A program made the translations under genes and the position numbers. A stretch of 64,000 bases of DNA from Eleusine coracana subsp. coracana (taxonomy: Eukaryota > Streptophyta > Magnoliopsida > Poales > Poaceae). Under the pieces are notes generated by a model that was not told the origin of the DNA, did not search any database, and saw nothing but the letters and a program-made list of their open reading frames with translations. Below are positions 47,066 through 58,880 of the stretch, piece after piece. The stretch spans positions 5,828,001 through 5,892,000 of the forward strand of contig CM064422.1 of assembly GCA_032690845.1 (NCBI GenBank). The letters are read 5' to 3'. Position 1 is the stretch's first letter. Each line of letters begins with the position of its first letter.

Positions 47066-47706
47066 TTAAGAGAAAGACAGTGAGCGAACAAAAAATTTAG
47101 AGGCTACAAAGTGATCGTGTGAGTTATTTGAGATGGGAGAGGCAAGGATGCATGTGTGGGCTGGGGACAGAAAATAATCATTGCGGTTCAAGACCGAATG
47201 GTGAACACTGAAGAGCAGCGAGAAAGAAGGAACCGTCTAGCAATGGAAGCTAAATTTGCTTGATCTTCGTTTGACAACTGACTATATAAGTAGAGACTGA
47301 ACAAATCTCATTGGATACAAACAAAGAAACAACCAAACAGGATCTTAGGTTGTTTCTTTGGTAGTTAATTGTATTGGAACCTAAGATCCTGTCTTTCCTA
47401 GTTTTTATAATAATCTATAAATTAGTTTTTTGGTAGTTTTTTTTTGAAATGAGACAAAAACTAACATTAACTGAGTTGAACTAGATTATGGGTTTTAAAA
47501 ACTCATAATCCAATTTATTGAAATTGACAGGAGGCCCTTCAGTTACTAGAAATCAGTTTCCCAAACAGGGCCTAAGTACACCTGACCTACTAGTACTTGA
47601 CAAATGCAAATACTTTTTTGTGTGCATATTTACAAAGATAATACATAAACTTAATTATTTTCTAAACAAACTAGAAAAATTCATCCTTAATAAACAACTC
47701 TAGGGG
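45941..47706. repeat. Large tandem duplication (~980-bp period) with internal repeats
   Basis: Unit 1 (45941-46635) and unit 2 (46921-47706) share ACCAATGATCACRCATGTTGG, AAGAGAAAGACAGTGAG, GACCGAATGGTGAACACTGA and, after an insertion in unit 2, AACAAACTAG(G/A)AAAATTCATC. Within unit 1 a 163-bp block is itself duplicated: AGCATGTCTGGGCTGGGG at 46144 and 46307. No protein is recognised in it. The spacer 46636-46920 is AT-rich. Confidence 0.8.
47336..47572. mobile_element. Small insertion (MITE-like) in the second duplicate unit
   Basis: Absent from the corresponding place in unit 1. Its left side (CCAAACAGGATCTTAGG) and right side (CCCAAACAGGGCCTAAG) are similar and its interior contains inverted segments (CCTAAGATCCTG). 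This points to a small non-autonomous DNA transposon of uncertain class; exact ends are approximate. Confidence 0.5.
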
Positions 47707-48055
47707 AAAAATATATACAGAGCCGCAGGGGTGTAGGACGGCTTAAAAATACAGTAACATTAAACTGAGCGATTTTCAGTAAAGATCAATATATATTGAC
47801 AACAAATGGCTCTCATTATTATTAAGGTCCCACAATAACATGACATATGTTTACCGTATCGGTAAAACTTTAGTACACACGGAGTACATGATACTTACGG
47901 CCCTCGCTCCCGATATACATGGATGGAATCCGAAAAAAAGAAAGATATACATGGATGGAACTACGACCGCAGAGCTGCCATGGGATGCATGCAACTCGGG
48001 TTAGCTGACTAGGTTCGCTTCCAAGGCAGGCCCCCCATATGGCCATATATGTAGG

Positions 48056-49910
48056 CTAGTTGGTAGACGCGGCCACCGGAACGAACGGGGTGGCGCAGAG
48101 CATGAGCGGCGAGCGGCGGCGCACGCCGAGCCCAGGCGCCTCCTCCATGTCGACCTCCTCGACGCCCTCCGGTAACGACCAATCAAAGTGATAGAGCATC
48201 CCGACGAGCGCGAGCTCCATGCTGGCGAGCCCGTAATTGAAACCCGGGCACATCCGTCGGCCTGACCCGAACGGCAGGAACTCGTAGCTCCCGCCATTGA
48301 AATCGACGCCACCTTCCTCGAACCGCTCGGGCTTGAACTCCTCGGCGTGGTCCCAGTACTTGGGGTCACGCCCAATCGCGAAGGCGTTGACGATGACCCG
48401 CGACTTGGCCGGGATCGTGTACCCTTCAAGCTCGCACGCCTCGATGCTCTCGCGGGGCACAAGTAGAGGAGCCGGCGGGTGAAGGCGTAGGGCTTCTTTG
48501 ATCACAAGCTTCAGGTACCGGAGGTTGCTCGCCTGCAGGTCGCCCTCTGTTATCACTGCCTTCCCCCGGAACGCCTCCCGGATCTGCCCTTGCAGCTTCT
48601 TCATCACCTCCGGGTTCCGCATCAGCTCTGACATCGCCCATTCCATGGCCGACGCAGATGTCCCTGTCCCTCCGGCGAACATGTCCTGCATGTCAGAATA
48701 ACGTTGCGCGTATTCATTTTGCGTCGAAGAAAAGCTTGTATTTTGTAGATGTGGTGAAGATTAATGCGCTTACTACTTACAAGTATGATGGCCTTGATTC
48801 TGCTGTTGTCGAGATCGAACCCGAAGCCGCCTTTCTCCTGCAAGGCGATGAGCACGTCGACGAGGTTCTCGTCGACGTTCCCGGTGGCGCCGCTCCTGAT
48901 CTTATCGTCGCGGATGGCCTTCCTCTCGTCGATGATCTCCTGCAGGATGGAGTTCACCGTGTTGTGGATGCCCTGGAGGCTGCGCTTCATGCCGGTGACC
49001 TTGGCCAGCACGGTGGTCCACGTCGGGAACAGGTCCGGGATGCAGAAGCCGCTCGACAGGCCCACGCCGGCCTTGATGGCCGCCATGAACTCCGCCGCGT
49101 TCTTGCGCTTCTTGCCGAACGCCGCGCGTGCCACGATGCTGTTCGTCAGGCTGTGGAACATCACCGTGAGGTTCACCGGCGTCGACGGACCCGCCGCGCG
49201 GACCTCATCCACACGCAGCTTCACCTGCATTATTGATCGACAAGTAGTCGCAGGTGCGTGTCAAACTCAGAACAAGTCTTCAAAGTCTCTGAACAACATC
49301 GATCTTGACGCGTACTACTACTTGTCTTTAGCTATTTTTAGCAATTTAGATAGGATTATTACTTGTGTGTTCACTATCCGGCCGGTCTTAATTTTGTCAT
49401 GACTCGGTAATCGTACGGTCAACGTACACGCAACTTTTTGTAGCTAGATCTCACCTCGTCCTCTCTGATGTGGCGAAACGAGAGCACGCGCTTGGGGCTG
49501 AGGATCTCGGCGGCGCAGAGCTGGCGGAGCTTGCGCCAGTAGTCGCCGGAGGGGGAGAAGAGGATGTCGGCCCACTCGTACCCGACGATCTCGCCGGCGA
49601 GGAGCTTGGGCCGGGTCGCGAAGTTGGTGTCGTGGGTCTTGAGCACCGCGCGCGCCGTCTCCTTGGACGACGCCACCACCAGCGGCGTCTGGCCCAGCCG
49701 CAGCATCATCAGCGGGCCGTGCACGCGGGCCAGGTCGTTGAGCGCGCGGTGCGGCAGCACGTTCACCAGGTGGTGCATGCTGCCGATCACCGGCAGCTTC
49801 CACGGTCCCGGCGGTAGCCGGGCCCTGGGCCTCAGGGCTAGCTTCACCAGCTGCAGCAGCGCCACGGCGAGCATGGAGAGGAGCAGCGACTGGTACAAGT
49901 ACTCGTCCAT
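48056..49910 (-). CDS. Cytochrome P450, CYP71 clan
   Basis: An ER-anchored haem monooxygenase of the A-type (CYP71) clan, the group that makes specialised metabolites in grasses. Three exons, 49910-49455, 49224-48781 and 48685-48056, join in phase 0 and give 509 aa. The N-terminal anchor (YQSLLLSMLAVALLQLVKLA) is followed by the hinge LPPGPWKLPVIGS. The K-helix is KEALR (Glu364, Arg367), then the PERF motif FKPERFEEGG, and the haem-binding PFGSGRRMCPG with Cys446. The I-helix reads AGGTGTS, so the usual acidic residue of (A/G)GX(D/E)T(T/S) is Gly308. The substrate cannot be told. A TATA box lies ~195 bp upstream of the ATG. A decayed relative lies ~5.5 kb away at 42370-42565, evidence of past duplication. 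Confidence 0.93.
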
Positions 49911-50102
49911 GGCTTCTCGTACTGGCCACTAGATTCTTGTGCTGTTAAGCTCAAACTAGCTCAGTAACTTGTGTAACTGGAGCTAGTACTTAGGGCAGGC
50001 TACTTGTTGGCGCCTGCCGTCACTAGCTCCTTACAAGAGGCTCTTTACTATACTCCCTTGTGCTCGCTTGTTGCTTGATCGAACCCTCGGTGGTGTTGGG
50101 GG

Positions 50103-50110
50103 TTTTATAG
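50103..50110 (-). promoter_or_regulatory. Candidate TATA box of the P450 gene
   Basis: On the minus strand CTATAAAA lies in GCCCTATAAAACCC, about 195 bp upstream of the P450 ATG and immediately downstream of a long G/C homopolymer. The sequence fits a strong plant TATA box. Confidence 0.7.
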
Positions 50111-50122
50111 GGCACAGAACCA

Positions 50123-50145
50123 GGGGGGGGGGGGGGGGGGGGGGG
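50123..50145. repeat. 23-nt poly-G tract in the P450 promoter
   Basis: An uninterrupted run of 23 G on the plus strand (C on the gene's sense strand) sits 12 bp upstream of the TATA box. Such a run can form G-quadruplex structures, and its exact length may be uncertain in the assembly. Confidence 0.9.
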
Positions 50146-51655
50146 CGTGTCGTGCATCACTGGCCCATGTCAGGAAGGTGACGCTGCTCGCTCATTAAGG
50201 TCTCCGTTCGGTCATTAACTTAAGAATGGCCCTGATCATTATATTCATACATGCATGTTCACTGTTCAGCTCGGACTCGTGATTAACGTGTGTGGAACAC
50301 ATGGTGCTCAATGAGACGCCCTTAGTTTTTGCACACTACTTGTCTACTATATGCACCACAAGACACGGATGTAGTATATATCAGTTAGAAATGGTGGCAG
50401 TGCCATGTGTAGCGATACCACTGCGCTGTGCCAAGACCAACCACTGTCATTCAAGGGCCAAAATGCAATCAGACACATAGTAATAATAATAATAATAAAG
50501 ACTTGGCGTCTGAACAGACCGTTTGATTGGTCATGACAAATTAATCCACCCATCAATCATAGGTTTTCAACCAACATCTGTAACACAACGTGTTACATTG
50601 GCGTTATGAAAACGCGCAAGGTCAGTACGAGAAGCTGCGGTGTACCGTAAAGAATTTGCACTGCGCGTACACGTATTTTCGTACTAGCGCGGGCACAGGG
50701 GATCGGATGTAAGGGTATCCGTACATCTGCACCCCCGCTTGAATGATGTCCTCACACGTAACACGTTGATATATACATGCTGCTGTGGATTGCAAGGATA
50801 ATCCTAAACATTTGTGACTGCGTAACTATGAGGGTGCACGGCACTTAACGTGTCAAACATGGACCATTGACGTGTACCGATACCATGTTGCTCTTGATCA
50901 CATCCTTTTTCATTTACGTGACTACTAAAGTTTTGGACTCTGCTGACGGTCATGTTTGTTTATTCACCCGGTGGTTAGGTTACAGACGGGGAGTACCCGA
51001 AAAAAAAAGCGGGGAGTAATGCACAATTTTTTTTTTGTCACGGACTGAATCTAAAACCAGCAGGCCGCTGGGTATCTGTTGACGATGATTAATTAGTAAA
51101 AAAAATATACAGTATTCCGTAAAAAAAATGTCCACTAGCATTATTCCTCGCAACAGAAAATTTCTCCACTAGCATGAATTTACGCATATATGATTTGGAC
51201 GTTTTGTAGTGTTTATATGACTGAACTGTACATGGTCCGTCGTGACGATGATATGTGCGGAGTAATTAATTAGAGTACATCACCAGTTGCGGTTGCGGTC
51301 TAGAAAATGATGCAGGCCTTGCACACTGTCACACATGTACAAGTGATGAAAGCTTCCAAGAAAATTAGGACCGAAGTTCGTGTACATTGTATACAGTTGG
51401 GAAAAATAAATAACCGGTTTGTATTTGTATATCTTCGTTGCCGAGCATCACAATGTTAGCCTTTTTTTAACACACAAGAAAAGAAATATAGCCTTTGTGA
51501 TATGCATGTTGTTTTCAGAGCAAGTATTCCGAGTTGTGAGCTCATCGTTTGAAATTAAAGCGATGAGAGCTTTTCGCGAGTATTTTCCCTGGATCTCTTT
51601 GGATTCATGGGCATTTAGTTGAATTCCCAAAAGTTTTGAAAAAAAAACAATATGT
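50146..51655. other. Upstream region of the P450 gene
   Basis: Probable distal promoter and intergenic sequence. A short ATAATA microsatellite lies near 50481-50499. No gene, RNA or element with definable ends was recognised. Confidence 0.5.
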
Positions 51656-52407
51656 ATAAGGCTAGTCTCAATTCAAGTTTCATATGAGTTTCAAACTATG
51701 CCACATAAGCAAAAACAGTGATATGGCATAGAATTTATGATAAAAAAAAAGAGTTAGATTACATGAGGATAAAATCTGATATACATGATTACCTAAACTA
51801 TGAAACTAGAATGAAACCTCCATTGAGAATAATTTATTTCATCTCTACATATTTGATGGACTATCATTGGTTAATTAGATGTAGCATTTAAATGATATCT
51901 TAGCCTATGAAATCTCTGCATGAAACTTTGCATTGAGAGAACTTGCTTTATTTACTATTTCAAATACCTTTATATGATATGGTACTTTTAAAAACCGTTC
52001 AATGAAATCTTGCATTAAGACTGACCTATGAACAAATTAAAACACAACATGACTTTTTTAGTCTACTTCTAATGGGGGGTTTTATTTTTATTAAATAGTA
52101 TGTCACATCAACAAATTGAATGACATGATAACAGTGCTATGAAGAGAGAGAGAAAAGCAGTTTCATCCAGATAAAACTGTGTATACACGATTTCTTAAGT
52201 ATGAAATAGCATGAAAATAGGATTGAAGGAGAGGAGTTTTATTTCATTCTATAGACAATAAATAATATAATATAGAATTACATGTAAAGAAACATCAAAA
52301 TAAAACTATGTATCATAGAGATGATTTGATGTATGATTTCAAAATAATTTTGATGATACGACATTCTTGAATAACAAATAAAACTCTCTATTGGGATTAG
52401 CCTTATG
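51656..52407. mobile_element. Composite MITE with ATAAGGCTA(G/A)TC ends
   Basis: Outer ends ATAAGGCTAGTCTCAAT and the reverse complement of ATTGGGATTAGCCTTAT match closely about 750 bp apart. Internal termini, TTAAGACTGACCT near 52014 and CTTCTAATGGGGGG near 52062, suggest two related elements joined or nested. The interior has GAAACT/AGTTTC-rich AT sequence. Superfamily unresolved. Confidence 0.55.
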
Positions 52408-52590
52408 TACTTCATTGCTGACCTCCGAGCCCCCTGTCTACTAGCACTAGCCCATCCCAGAAACGAACTCCTCACGCACATCAGTTCATAGTGGTTTGGC
52501 AATTAAAACTATCGCTCATTAGCACTAAACAGGCGGGAGGAGCGCTCCATCAGTTCTTGTTATATGGAGGGGTATTGCTGATGCAAAGAT

Positions 52591-53116
52591 TAGGGGTGAA
52601 ATTAGATCGGATAGGGATAGGTATAGCTCATTCTATATCCTATCTTATTTTTTTTTATCGGATCTAAAGTTGGGACGGATAGTGCTGGATAATTATTTCT
52701 TTATTCTGTACCCCATCCTATATTTTTGTTTCGGAGTCGAAATTGGACACGGATATTATTATAAGGTTTGATGGATAAAAAATTATATGATAATAATATA
52801 ATTAAAGTTATATATGAATATAATGATATTAACATATGAAAATAAGTATGTTTTATATCGTTATTTTTACCTAATTTATTGATTTCTTTCATGTTTTTAT
52901 ATCATATATACTTAAATTTAATAAAATTATATAAATATCGGATTCTGGACGGATATCGCTCATCCCATATCCTATTCCGTTAGTTTTTTTCGGATTCGGA
53001 TTCAGACACAGATAATATAGGATGACTATTAGTATATCCTATATTTGGCCATATTTGTTTTCTTAGTGTTCGGATTATCAGACGATTGGATATTATCCGT
53101 CCCGTTTTCATCCCTA
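52591..53116. mobile_element. Ds-like hAT element with perfect 8-bp target duplication
   Basis: The 526-bp element starts TAGGGGTGAAA and ends TTTCATCCCTA, the terminal inverted repeats of the Ac/Ds (hAT) group with one mismatch. It is flanked by identical 8-bp copies GCAAAGAT at 52583-52590 and 53117-53124, exactly the hAT target length. The interior is AT-rich, with GGATA-type subterminal motifs and no transposase, so it is non-autonomous. The intact duplication points to a fairly recent insertion. Confidence 0.93.
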
Positions 53117-53124
53117 GCAAAGAT

Positions 53125-56100
53125 CATGGAGTCAGTTGCATTTCCCAAAGTGTTCGCTTTGGCCCCTGATCTCGGCGGAATGTAGAAGTTCAGGATCACA
53201 ATAATTGATTGCGTCAATCCAATGAGAAGTATGGAAGGGAGAGGCATGGGGACATACGGGCCCATAATCTTTGAGATCAGCTCAAGGAGTAAGTCTTCCA
53301 CCAAGGTGGAGTTTGTGCATGATGGTCGTCAGTCCAATGACGACGCATAATTTAGCTAAAGGCTCGATTTTTACTTCATTAGGTAGACACGTGTGCTTCC
53401 TAACTCTACCTGAAGGAGTATGTAACTCATACTCTGAGTAATAAAGGGTGAAGTTTCTTATAAAAAAGAAAGGATAAAGTCCACTTTACTCCTTTCAAGT
53501 AAGACCAAAGTCCGGATAACCCCTAACTATTATTTGATTCATTTTGTCCCTATGATTTGTTAAAATAGATTATTTTACACCTTTAATTAATATTTTAATT
53601 CTAACTTATTAATATTTAAGTTCGAATTGTCCTCTCAACCTTGACATAAGTGTCGTACAACATGACAAAAGACTAAATGAGTCACATAATTCTATTTGTG
53701 TCCATATTTTGTTGTGTTTGGTCTATTTTCTCTGTTCTTATGCGTGGTCAAAAATAAAGATTTACATATTATAACTGGGTTAAGATAGGGTTATACATCA
53801 TATTAATTCATCTATCACGTTAGACAAGACATGTGTACGCCAATCTTAACTTAATTTCGATCTTTATCAGTAATTCGGGATTATAATACTAGTCAAAGAT
53901 ATAAAATGGTCTAATTTAACAAACAATAAGAGATAAAATAAATCGAACAATAGTTTAAGAGGTTATCTATATTTTACCCATACTTAAAAGGAGTAAAATA
54001 TACTTTATCCAAAAAGAAACACGAGAGGCGAGCACTCGCCTCGCCATCCAACAGTGTTGTTTCCCAGTTGCTCCTTTTCCAGATCCTTGCTTTCGTAGGC
54101 CAAATCCGCAAGTTTGTAAATCAATTTTTCGTAGGCCCAACTTTGACAAAATGCCGAGGCTATGAATGCTCATACCATGTTGGTATATTTCGAGTCATTT
54201 GAGTTTATTATTGTGACACACTTGCTATTTGATTATATTTGGGCACACTTGTGTAAATGACTTGTCAATGGTATTAATCTCATTGCATTGTGGTAGCTGG
54301 GATGATGGATGAATTGTGTAATTCCCACCTCATACTCGAAATTGTCTTTAATATGAGCAATATGTACGGTAACATGGAGTTTGCTATTGTGAATCTCTTT
54401 CACCTGTTAAACAAATCTTGCATTTGTCAAAGTTTGAGTGCCCAATCGAGCAATCCTTGGTCCGCCACAGTTTGTAAATCAATTTTTCTTTGTCCCCTTC
54501 AGTTCAGCTGGTTGAAATAGAGAAAGAGAAAATAAGGTAAACCAAAATAAACTCAATTGCTCGAAACACGACAAAAACCTTTGTCACTACTAGCAACCAT
54601 AGATTTGGTAGTTTATTGTGTACTTTTAGTCAACAGAAAAAAAAACTTACGGGCGTCCAGCTCGGGTCTAGGGATTTTAGCCCATTTAAACATCTAATTT
54701 CAAGTTAAAATTTTACTCTTCTTTTAGTTTTTTATGTTAAACTTTAGTCAAATATTCAGTAGCCTTAGAACTAAAATTTAGACTCAAGTGACAGAACTAA
54801 AATTTAGCATAAGAAAGCTGATACCCCCTAAAGCTTTTCTTGCAGACTCACGCAGCTACTTTTGGCTCCCTGCTTGTTAAGATTCTGAGTTTTTGACATT
54901 TGATCGACCTAATGGTGTCTAGAACGGCATGGTGCACGCACGAAAATGCCCGATCCAACTAGTTTCAGGTTGGCACGATACGAAATATGTAACTGGTCGT
55001 ACCACGTCAGCCCACGTGTTGGTTCGACGACCCATGACACGCACAAAATGGCATAACTATGTCGGGTCAGTTAGTCTTGCTAGCACGAATGGCCTGCGTA
55101 ACTCGAATAGGATAAAAAATTATTGAAATTTGGAGGATGTAGGATTCAAACCTAAGACAATCCTGTGTCTATTTCGTCCTTTGCCTAGAGCAATTACCGA
55201 AGATAATTCGTCTTCCCCGTCCGAGCCGAGGAACAATTGACCGCTCCACGCCTCCACAATCCTGTGTCTATTTCGTCCATTGCATTGTTTTCTTCTATCA
55301 TTTGGTCGCAACAACACAACATGTCCCACAGTTGAGTAGTTCACGACTTGGGCGCGCAAAATAATGACTTGGAGAAAACATGGAGTTAGGACGTGGAGTA
55401 AAGAAGCATGACACAGTTCCTGAACCGCGTGTTTTTTTGTAGATCATGAAACAAAAACGAGAAATGAACTACCGACCACCCTGACAGCAGGATCCGACCC
55501 AGAACGTCCTCCAATCCACATCCACCCTTTCACGCAACGCTATTGCCGTCAACGCCGTGCCTCCGTCGTCCTTCCCATCGATGATGTCAATCGGGTGGAG
55601 GGTTCCGGGTGACAGAAGGACTCGTCCAATGCCCTTTTTTTTCCCTTTTCTTTCATCATATCCTAAGATATGTACCATGCCCTTCGGTTCTCTGCTACGG
55701 GTCAGAGGCAAGCGTGGTTCTGAATTCAGAGACAGACCCCTCCTGCATCGAGGACCCGTGCTCGACATGGTGGCACGCGTGCGGAAAATGAACAAGGGTT
55801 GCAGACCTTCCTGACTCATGAGCGAGATGAGCACCATGCACTGTTTCTGCAGGTATAGCTGGCAGGCACCGCCTATTATCTAGAGTATCATCTTCGCAAT
55901 GGATAGAGAGCTGGAAGGAGGCGGCGACCCGTCGATCTTCTATCGTTAAGAGAGTAGTAGTATAGTACTGTGGAAGCCTAATAAGTTTGCTGTGTTGGTT
56001 TGGACTCAGCATGGAAGCACGAGTCCCCCAAAAGATCGAATCATCCCGTTGCCCGCTCATCCCAGAAACAAACAGGAGGATGCGTCTAGTGTCCTCTCCT

Positions 56101-56927
56101 TTCCAGACCAAAGATACTTCTATCAGTTGTAGTGCAGTCTACAGCATGGAGGCAAAGCACGATTCAGAGTCCTGACAGAAAACTGCATCGAGCACCAGAG
56201 CTCAACATGGCACGCGTGTGAAAAGCTTATTTCTTCTTCAAAAAAAAAAAAAAAAAAAAAAAAGTCCTTCAACGCTCAGAAGCTCGTGAGTCCCCTGATC
56301 CACCAATGCCTCAAGCGCAACATGGCCATGTCAAAGCTTCATCAAACAGGAGTCAGGAGGAGACACGGGCACACGCAGATCGCAAGAGACCGGCAGCCAG
56401 CAGCCTCTCTGCAGCAGGACGTGTACCGGTACAAGAGCACTACAAAGGCTGATGCACGACCGAACCTAGCAGAATATCACGCTTACGCTACCAGACGACA
56501 CATGACAAAATGCGCGCGCAGCCTCAACAAGATTGTACCATTGGACTGAACATGAGGGTACATTTTAGTTCCTAGGTGTTGCGACTTTTACAAACACTGA
56601 CGCCTGCCTCCTCTGTAATCCGCTAAATAACACCAACTCCCCCGACATACAACTGCAGCTCAATGTTACACTGCAGCACAGGATGGCCCAACATGAACAG
56701 AAAACGAAAAGGGAAAAGCTACAAAATTATGAGTACTTTGATGACGAACACTCCATTAACCATCTGAACGACAACTTCTTGCAATGTCGGTTCACCTGCA
56801 AGAACTAACTAAATTCTCCCACCCCAACTGTTAGAAGCAGAACATATGTACAGATACTACGCTCTTCTTCTTCTGGGCCTCCCTTCACTAGGAAGGGAGG
56901 CCACTGAACAACTTGAAGCTTGAAACA
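53125..56927. other. Intergenic region with transposon scraps
   Basis: At 53140-53300 a minus-strand frame (GPYVPMPLPSILLIGLTQS) looks coding but is too short to identify; the neighbouring 53400-53480 sequence ends like a LINE tail (AGTAATAAAGGGTGAAG, then an A-rich run). A possible MITE with TAGGG ends lies at about 54673-54838. A short direct repeat (ACAATCCTGTGTCTATTTCG) occurs at 55157 and 55256. An A-run of about 24 lies at 56240-56263. Frames at 55.5-56.1 kb overlap on both strands and match nothing that I know. The right edge is the WRKY 3' flank. Confidence 0.4.
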
Positions 56928-58880
56928 TCAGGCTGGCTGGGCGAGCACTCGGTTGTGGTTGTGATCACCTTCATAGGTGACGATCAGCATCGCGGGGTCG
57001 TCCACGCACCTCTCCACGTGCTTCCTTGCTGGGCAGCCTCTCACGCTGCTACACTTGTAGTAACCCCTACATGACAGATAGCATCAGTGAGTAAACTGTA
57101 TTCTGAATCTGCATAGTTGGCAAAATCACAAGGGAGTAAACTGTATTCCCGAGGCTGCCAGTTGTAACCTTTCACGGACGGCAACAGGCATGCTACCAGA
57201 ACTAGAACATGATGTATGCTTATGGCAATCATAGGAACAAACTGAATGACTCAACTAGAAGCAAAATAGCCAATTTCAAGAAAATATGTCATTCTCACTC
57301 TACTATAAGCAGTAAATAAACAGTTGGAGAAATACATCTCTGAAATTGTCATGCAAATTCATGAGCTAAAAATATCCCTATGTTTTCATATCAGTTATCA
57401 GTTAACCTTTGTGATGGATAGACAACAGACTATACGGCGGTTGTTGTATCATATACACTATATTCCAATCTGCATGTGCCTAATTTTTTTGAATCCCAAA
57501 GGAGAAGCTCTAACTTGCACTCATAAAAAGACTGTTGAGTGTATGCAAATACAACTTGTCTCTTTCAACTAAACAGCAAGAAATTGCTCAAAAAAAGAAA
57601 ACTAAACAGCAAGAACTGATGGACCATGCACATTATAATAGCACATAAATATAATTATACAACTGATCTGATGCTATCACAAAAATATGGACAATGTACA
57701 AGAAAAAACAATTCAGAAGAACAATTAAAAGGGCCAGAAAAATGATCAAGTGTTCACGAAAGTACCTAGGATGCGGGGATCCCTTTATTGGTTTCTGCCC
57801 ATATTTCCTCCATGAGAACTCATCAGTAGGGATGTCAGCAACCTTGTCGCTTATGGCAGGGACTTTGATAGACCTCCTAATCCTCAGCTTCCTTCAATTA
57901 CATACAACAAGTAAATCTCAAAAACATAAAAATGGAACATAAGATTAGTAATGTGACATGAACCATTAACAAAAAAACTCCAACCTTTTCTTGGCACAAT
58001 GGCACCGTGCCGCGCAACGACCACTGCCGTCCTCCTTACCAGTGCATCTCCTCCTTTGTGCGCCCATCTCTGGAGTGCTAGATGTCTGAGAACCACTAAC
58101 CAGCTGGAAAGGCCTGTTACCGCGGCTCCCATCTAGATTTGCAAGACTCCCCTCCATGCTCAGCGAGGACAGAAACGAACGAGATGATGACGCTGTGCAG
58201 TTGGAACCGTCGAACTTGAGATTGACACCTTTGCCACCAGTGCTACCGCTACCACCCTGACCCTGATCACCAAGATTGCTCCTCTTCATCATGTCACTCT
58301 GAATCTTCATCTGCTGCATGAACTGGTACCTCTGGTAGCTCTGATGCTGCTGAATGAACTGAAGGTGTGCCGCAGGCAATGCCGGGTGTGGTGTACCAGC
58401 CGGAGGCGCAACGGATACCGGCTGGACTAGCTTGACAGGAGGAGCTTGTGATGGACCCTCCAAATCGACAGCCGAGTTCTCTAAAAGCAACCTCTTGGGG
58501 AATTGAGGAGGGATCCGCACAGGTTCCTTCGACGACGAGCCCTCCCCCTGCTGGTACCTCGGAAACAGCTGGAGGCTAGTGATCGGGCTTGGTTTCGGCG
58601 TCTTGGCTGCAGCTGCAGCAGCCACTACAGGGCTCTCCAAGAAGAGGCTGCTGTCGATGATAGGCAAAGGCTTCTTGATCTTCCTGACCTTGGCATGGCC
58701 CTGGCGGCCGTTGCCATTGGCGAGCTTGGAGGTCAGGGATCCGAACTTGGAGACGGCCTCCCCCGTGGCTGCCACGAGATCCTTGTTGGGGACGAGCTGG
58801 CCATGGGGGTTAGAGAGGAGGGCCAGCACCCGGTGACAGCTCTGAACCGCCGCGCTGTTGGCTTCCTCCATCCCCTCCAT
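56928..58880 (-). CDS. WRKY transcription factor, group IId
   Basis: WRKY factors bind W-box (TTGAC) promoter elements, mainly in defence and stress programmes. Three exons, 58880-57985, 57891-57766 and 57066-56928, give 386 aa. The single WRKY domain has WRKYGQK at 326-332 and a C-X5-C-X23-H-X1-H zinc site. Just before it is the plant zinc-cluster region with RCAARCHCAKKRKLRIRRS, characteristic of subgroup IId, and the N-terminus has an AVSKFGSLTSKL stretch resembling the calmodulin-binding C-motif. The intron after SPHPR interrupts the WRKY domain, as usual for this subgroup. The ATG at 58880 is the first in frame; a second is three codons on. CAG|GGAGG just upstream (about 58905) and a GTTCGG donor near 59540 suggest a 5' UTR intron of about 630 bp. 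Confidence 0.94.
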
